In this document: one piece after another, positions 59,573 to 64,000 of the stretch
Numbering within the stretch: the stretch's first letter is position 1
Layout: every line of letters begins with the position of its first letter
Assembly: GCF_028885435.1 (NCBI RefSeq)
Contig: NZ_CP118522.1
Coordinates: 992,001 to 1,056,000 of the forward strand
DNA from: Mesomycoplasma ovipneumoniae ATCC 29419
GTDB taxonomy: Bacteria; Bacillota_I; Bacilli_A; Mycoplasmatales; Metamycoplasmataceae
DNA: 64,000 bases
Direction: 5' to 3'
Program-made: the position numbers and the translations under genes
The notes under the pieces: model-generated
Database searches by the model: none
Told to the model about the DNA's origin: nothing
What the model saw: the letters and a program-made list of their open reading frames with translations, nothing else

Positions 59573-59596
59573 ATAAGAAATGCACCTTTTCAATAT

Positions 59597-60985
59597 TTAA
59601 CATTTTTTTCTTGGTAAAAATTCCGACTTTATACCATTGTCCTTATCCCCTATCATTCTTAATCTCCTTACATGATAACTGGGAAAATATATTTTTACGT
59701 ATGGTTGCTCATTTGTACTTCGACTTGGTTCAACATCAAACTTATTTTTAGAGTCAGTTCAATCAATAACATCATTAACTAGGTCTTCTCCAACAACAAA
59801 GTTATCTTTAGTAAAACCGGAATCTTTATTTAAATTATTATTCGGGTCTACTAGCCTTTCATTTCTCACAATCAAATTTGCTGTATCTTTTGTTTTTATA
59901 GCCAAAGTTTTCATAACTGATTCATTATAGGAATAAAAATCAATAGGGGAATTTAATTTTTCCTTGATATAGTTACGGTCTGCTTTATCAATTTTACCTT
60001 TTGTCAAATTAGGCAGCAAATTATCAATAACAATCTGAGTTAATTTTGATTGGGCTAGCAAGCTTCCAACGGCTAAAACTCAAGCTTGATTTTCTGATAT
60101 TTCTTCTTCACTAATAACAAAATAAGGTTGTAGGCCTTTAGTGCGAAAATTAAAGAATCAAGCAAGATGGATTCCTGTGTATCTTCTCAATCTTTCTTTG
60201 TCTCTTATAATAGAAAGTTTTACACGCTCTGCCTTTGCTTTTGCTTTTGTTTTAATAGTAGATTTACCTTTTTCTTTTGGCAATCGTCCTAAATCAACCA
60301 CAATTGAGCTTTCATTTTTTCTAATAATAGGACTATCATCATCCTTGTGGACAGGATGGGCAGACCGATTATTATTTCATCATCTTCCAACATCACTAAC
60401 AATATTCGGAAAAATGTACGCAGCAGCAATACCAACAATAGCAGCTCCAATAGCATATCAAAATAATCCACTAAAAGCAGCAGGAGCAGCAACAACTGCT
60501 GCTGGCGCCGCAGTTTTTTCAACCCGAGTTTTATTTTGAAGCTCTCTAAAGTCAAAAACATGCCCTTCTAATTTTAGTTTTGGCACACCTTCTTCAAAAT
60601 AGAGTTCAGCTTTTTTGTTAACTAATTCAAGTGAAGAACTATTTAAAATTACCTCACCTTCTTGATTAATTTGAATTTCGATATCATCTAGACTAGGAGA
60701 GTCTGAATTAGTACTTGTTTTGTTTAGATGTGTTTTGGCTTTTTTAATATTTGCATTGATGACAAGCGAATTCTGTTGGTTTTTTGCTGAAACAATTTGG
60801 ACTAAATCATCAAAATTTACCGGTTTTTTTGAATTTGATAGATCTATATCACGAGTTTCAAGTTTAAAATCTGAATAGCTTTTTGTATTTTGAAAATGTC
60901 AAAGCGGCCCAAAAACACTTAGACTTAATGATGAAAAAGCAATAATATTAGTTATAAACTTAAAAAGTTTTAGTTTTTTCTTCAT
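59597..60985 (-). CDS. Cassette C gene 1 (anchored family protein)
   Basis: 462 aa. N-terminal ~150 residues are almost identical to cassette A gene 1 (same anchor, DDLVQIVSAKNQQNSLVINANIKKAKT). The variable segment is wholly different: TAAPAAVVAAPAAFSGLFWYAIGAAIVGIAAAYIFPNIV, a longer Ala-rich hydrophobic stretch. The rest follows the family (LRRYTGIHLAWFFNF, LTQIVIDNLLP, SPIDFYSYNESVMKTLA, TKDNFVVGEDL, KIYFPSYHVRRLRMIGDK). It ends EFLPRKKC because its A run is 7 long instead of 8, so it stops before the gene-2 start instead of overlapping it. Confidence 0.85.
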
Positions 60986-61213
60986 TTTTTCTCCTTATTT
61001 ATGTACTATATTCAAATTCCTAGTGTTTAAATTATAGCATACATTAAAACTTTTTAGGGAGAATATCGTTAAAAATTCAGGTCTTAAAAAAATAAATTGA
61101 TAAAAATTCAAGCAAATTTTGCAAATAAACAAAATTTTCTAACAAAATATTTATTTTGAATAAGAAAAAATAAAAAAAGTTAAAAATTTTAAAAAAAAAA
61201 GAATTTAAAATTT
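60986..61213 (-). promoter_or_regulatory. Promoter of cassette C and 3' flank of cassette D
   Basis: Same as at cassette A: extended -10 TGCTATAAT (TATAAT at 61031-61036 on the minus strand) and AAGGAG before the ATG at 60985. The rest is AT-rich flank resembling 55200-55355. Confidence 0.7.
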
Positions 61214-63016
61214 TTAACTTCGAAGTTTTTCGCCATTGAAAAGATCAGCAAACATTTTTTTATCATCACGAGCTTTCTCACCATAATCACCGCGAAAATC
61301 TGTCTTTTTAATCTCTTCAAAATAGTAATTTTTGTCTCTACTATTTAAAGAAAAATCAAAATGCTCTTCTAAAATCAATTTCTTTTCTGGCAAGTTATAA
61401 AAACTTGAATTTTTTACAAAGTTTTGAAATGATAAGTAATCATCAGGAGTTTCTTGGCGATATCGTTTTATTGCATCACGAAATAAAATTAGTTCTTCCG
61501 TTGAAGATTCAATTACATTTTTATGTAAATAATTTTTGTTTGGAAAATAAACAAAAAACTGTGGATCTTGATTATCGCGCAGAAAAATATCTTGTTCAAG
61601 TTTTACTAATTTTTGTTTAAAATAATATTTTAAAATTTGGTATTTACCTTGATAAATATCATCATATAAGTTTGAATGGGCAAGTCAGTAATAAATTTTT
61701 GGCCCGTCGACATACAATAAAATAAAATTTTTTAAGGAAATTGGCGAAATTCACCCAGTCTCGGTACTATAAGCTGAACGATAATACGGTTTAAACCAAA
61801 AAACTGGTTTTTTTGAGTCAAATTGTGCAATTATTTCATCAAAAAGTCCATATTCTTGCCCACCAAAGTAAAAAATTTGGAAATTTTCTAGTTTAAGTTT
61901 AGCTCAACTTGGTAAAATAAAATAATCTGGATCATCAAGATACACATTCTCAGTGTTAAAATGATATCTAGGGCCAAATAAAATTTGCAACAAGTAAATA
62001 AATTCAATTTTATTTGTTCATTTATTTAAATTATCATAGTAAAATTGGCCTTTTTTACCAAAAAGGTTGATGCAAAATTTTCGATATTCCGGACCGAATT
62101 TATCAAATCAACTAAGAATAAATTTATCCCGGTTTTCGATGTTTAAATCAAGCTTTTTAATCCCGTATTTTTCAAATTTTTTAAGCAAATTTTCATAAGT
62201 CTCAAAAGTAAATACATTTTGAATTGGTTGAATTTGGGTTTTTTCGCCAAAATTATATCCCTGTTTTAACAACAAATTGTAGATATTTTCTACATTTTGT
62301 CCTAAATATGGTTTGTTTATATCTACATATTCTGAGTTATATTCATATCTTTTTGATAAAAAATCAAAGATTTTTTCGTGATAATTTGCTAAATTTTTTG
62401 GCTTAGCATAAGGAACACTTTCTTTGATTTCCTTAATTATTAAAGATTCAATTTCTTTTAATTTTTCTACTGATTTAAATATTTTTCTAAAAACGGTAGG
62501 ATAAGAAATTGAAAATTCACATTTTTCAGTGTCATTAAAGTTTTCAAAGGCAACAACAACCTTTTTCAAACCTTTGGTATAGTACCAAGTATTTGAAAAA
62601 TAAACTCGAGGAGCAGGCTCACCACTCTGATTTTTATTTTTTTGACAATACTCTTGATCTTCATAAGTGCGACTACCAATCAAACACCTAATTTCATTAT
62701 AAAAATGGAAATTTTCAAGATCCTTAGAAAAAAACACAGTTTTTGGAATATCTGCTAATTTTAAGTTATAGATATAGCTATCCTGCTTATAGTCAATACC
62801 AATAATTGTCTCAATCGGGTTAATTACCTCAGCGCAAAAATCCATACCATAAACTCATAAAAAATTAGGTATTCGCGCAAACCTATCTTCACACTCAGGA
62901 TCATAATCTTGAATTATATTTTCAACTGAACAAGGACTTTTAATATTAATTTCTAAATATTTTAGTTTTTTTAATTGTTTTTTTGCCTTAGACATCAAAT
63001 CTAATTGGTGTTCCAT
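61214..63016 (-). CDS. Cassette D gene 2 (family protein, unknown function)
   Basis: 600 aa from the ATG at 63016 (MEHQLDLMSKAKK). Subtype II like cassette B: NPIETIIGIDYKQDSYIYNLKL, CEFSISYPTVFRKIF, ESVPYAKPKNLANYHEKIFDFL, KKLDLNIENRDKFILSWFDKFGPEYRKFC, LENFQIFYFGGQEYGLFDEIIAQFDSKKPVFWF, GPKIYYWLAHSNLYDD, ending KTDFRGDYGEKARDDKKMFADLFNGEKLRS. The region around SSTEELILFRDAIKRYRQETPDDYLSF is more divergent than in other copies. No domain recognised. Confidence 0.85.
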
Positions 63017-64000
63017 ATAAAAAATGTACCTTTTCAACACTTAGCATTTCATCTCTATCTAGATGTTCGCGTTTAAATCTTACTCTTCTTACATGATATC
63101 CGGGGAAAAACACTTTTATGTATGGCTTGTCTTCTGGCTCTTTATCCTTGCGAGTAGTTCTAAAGAAGTTGTCAGGGTCGGTTCAATCAATAGAATTATG
63201 AGCAAGTCCGCTTCCGGTAACAAAAGGACCTTTAGTAAAACTGGGATCTTTATTTAAATTATTATTTGGATCAATTGACCATCTATTTCCCACTATCAAA
63301 TTTGCTGTATCTCTTGTTTTTTCAGCCAAATTTCACATAACTAATCGATTAAATGAATAAAAATCAATAGGGGACTTTAATTTTTCCTCCATATTTTTAC
63401 GGTCATAATAATTATCATTAATTTTAGCTTTTACCGAACTAGGCAGGAAAGTATCAATAACAATTTGAGTTAATTTTGACTGCATTGTCAAATTTGAAAC
63501 GGCTCAAAGTCAAGCTGCAGTTTCTGGAATTGCTTGTTCACTAATAACAAAATAAGGTTCTAAGCCTTCAGTGTGAAAATTAAAAAATCAAGCCGGATGG
63601 ATTCCAGTGTATTGTCTTAATTTTTTCTCATCTTTTACAACAGAAAGTCTTAAAATCTTTATATTTGCAATTGCTTTAATTCTAGACTTACTTTTTCCTT
63701 TTGTCAATTTATCTAAATCAACTTCAATTGAGTCAGTATCTCTTCAAACAATAGGGTTATCATCAGCTGGCGCATGAACAGGGCTATAATCAGCTGGCGC
63801 ATAGTAACTTTCACGGTTCCCAAATCATCTACCTACATCATCAACAACCTTTGGAAAAGTTTCCACAGCTACCGCAGCAGCTGTGGAAACTGCTACTGCG
63901 GTAATGGCAGCTGCGACAGCATTTGAAATAAATGGAATAAAAGGCAAGAGGAAAAAGAAGGTTTTTTCAACCCGTGTTTGTTTTTGAAGCTCTCTAAAAT
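62988..64000 (-). CDS. Cassette D gene 1 (anchored family protein), runs off the window
   Basis: At least 337 codons; the 5' end lies beyond base 64000. It ends MLSVEKVHFLYGTPIRFDV at TAA (62988-62990), overlapping gene 2 by 29 nt. The visible 5' part is almost identical to cassette A gene 1, including PADDNPIVWRD, the Ala-rich variable segment and FFLLPFIPF; the 3' part (KIFF-type, YHVRRVRFKREHLDRDE) resembles cassette B. It is thus a mosaic of two subtypes. No stop appears in the visible part with UGA = Trp. Confidence 0.8.

Noticed and set aside
51930..64000. P97/P102-type adhesin or variable lipoprotein (vlp/vsa) assignment for the cassettes
   Set aside because: No lipobox cysteine, no R1-type short peptide repeats and no similarity to adhesin motifs that I can see.

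Overview
This is AT-rich DNA from a mycoplasma (class Mollicutes). UGA must be read as tryptophan: tsaD, rpoB, rpoC, the peptidases and nearly every other long gene are open only with UGA = Trp, and conserved motifs continue through the UGA codons. Gene order (plsC-like, scpA, scpB; rplJ, rplL; rpoB, rpoC, tsaE), an immunoglobulin binder plus protease pair and abundant lipoproteins suggest a respiratory mycoplasma, perhaps of the hyopneumoniae/ovipneumoniae cluster (Mesomycoplasma). The species is an inference.

Layout. 1-2.1 kb: an IS256-family element with a decayed transposase, inserted into a ~0.55-kb terminal-inverted-repeat element (MITE-like). 2.1-2.7 kb: a tandem series of Shine-Dalgarno/ATG mini-cistrons. 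2.7-10.9 kb: tRNA-Ser(GCU), tsaD, a fused phosphohexomutase-like/flippase-like membrane protein, scpB, scpA, a degenerate plsC, a YwaF-like membrane protein and tsaE. 10.9-20 kb: rpoC, rpoB, rplL, rplJ. 20-25 kb: anchored surface or secreted proteins, one with a homopolymer frameshift. 26-28.5 kb: one protein joining a UvrD-type helicase, a RecB-like nuclease and a DnaQ-like exonuclease. 28.7-33.4 kb: an MIB-MIP operon (immunoglobulin-binding protein and DUF31 serine protease), with an 11-unit GA repeat inside the MIB coding region. 34.1-37.5 kb: a subtilisin-like protease overlapping a lipoprotein gene.

37.5-52 kb is a mosaic accessory island. It holds a D12-class adenine methylase with a restriction enzyme, an AAA/DUF4143 ATPase, two separate fragments of a KilA-N gene, a second large DUF31 lipoprotein, and an Eco47II-like restriction enzyme with a cytosine-5 methylase. 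Several MITE copies and shorter relatives lie between these modules. Trp codons in the island's restriction and KilA-N genes are mostly TGG, unlike the UGA-rich genes around them, which suggests import.

52-64 kb is a tandem array, read leftwards, of a two-gene cassette. Gene 1 is a membrane-anchored protein of about 460-495 aa; gene 2 is a protein of about 590-600 aa without recognisable family. Four cassettes are visible; the last runs off the window and one has lost the 5' half of gene 1. Period (~5.86 kb), alternation of two subtypes and reused flanks point to block duplication and recombination, as in mycoplasma surface-antigen families. I do not recognise this family, and it is my best candidate for an undescribed system, together with the promoter-bearing MITE and the three-enzyme helicase fusion.
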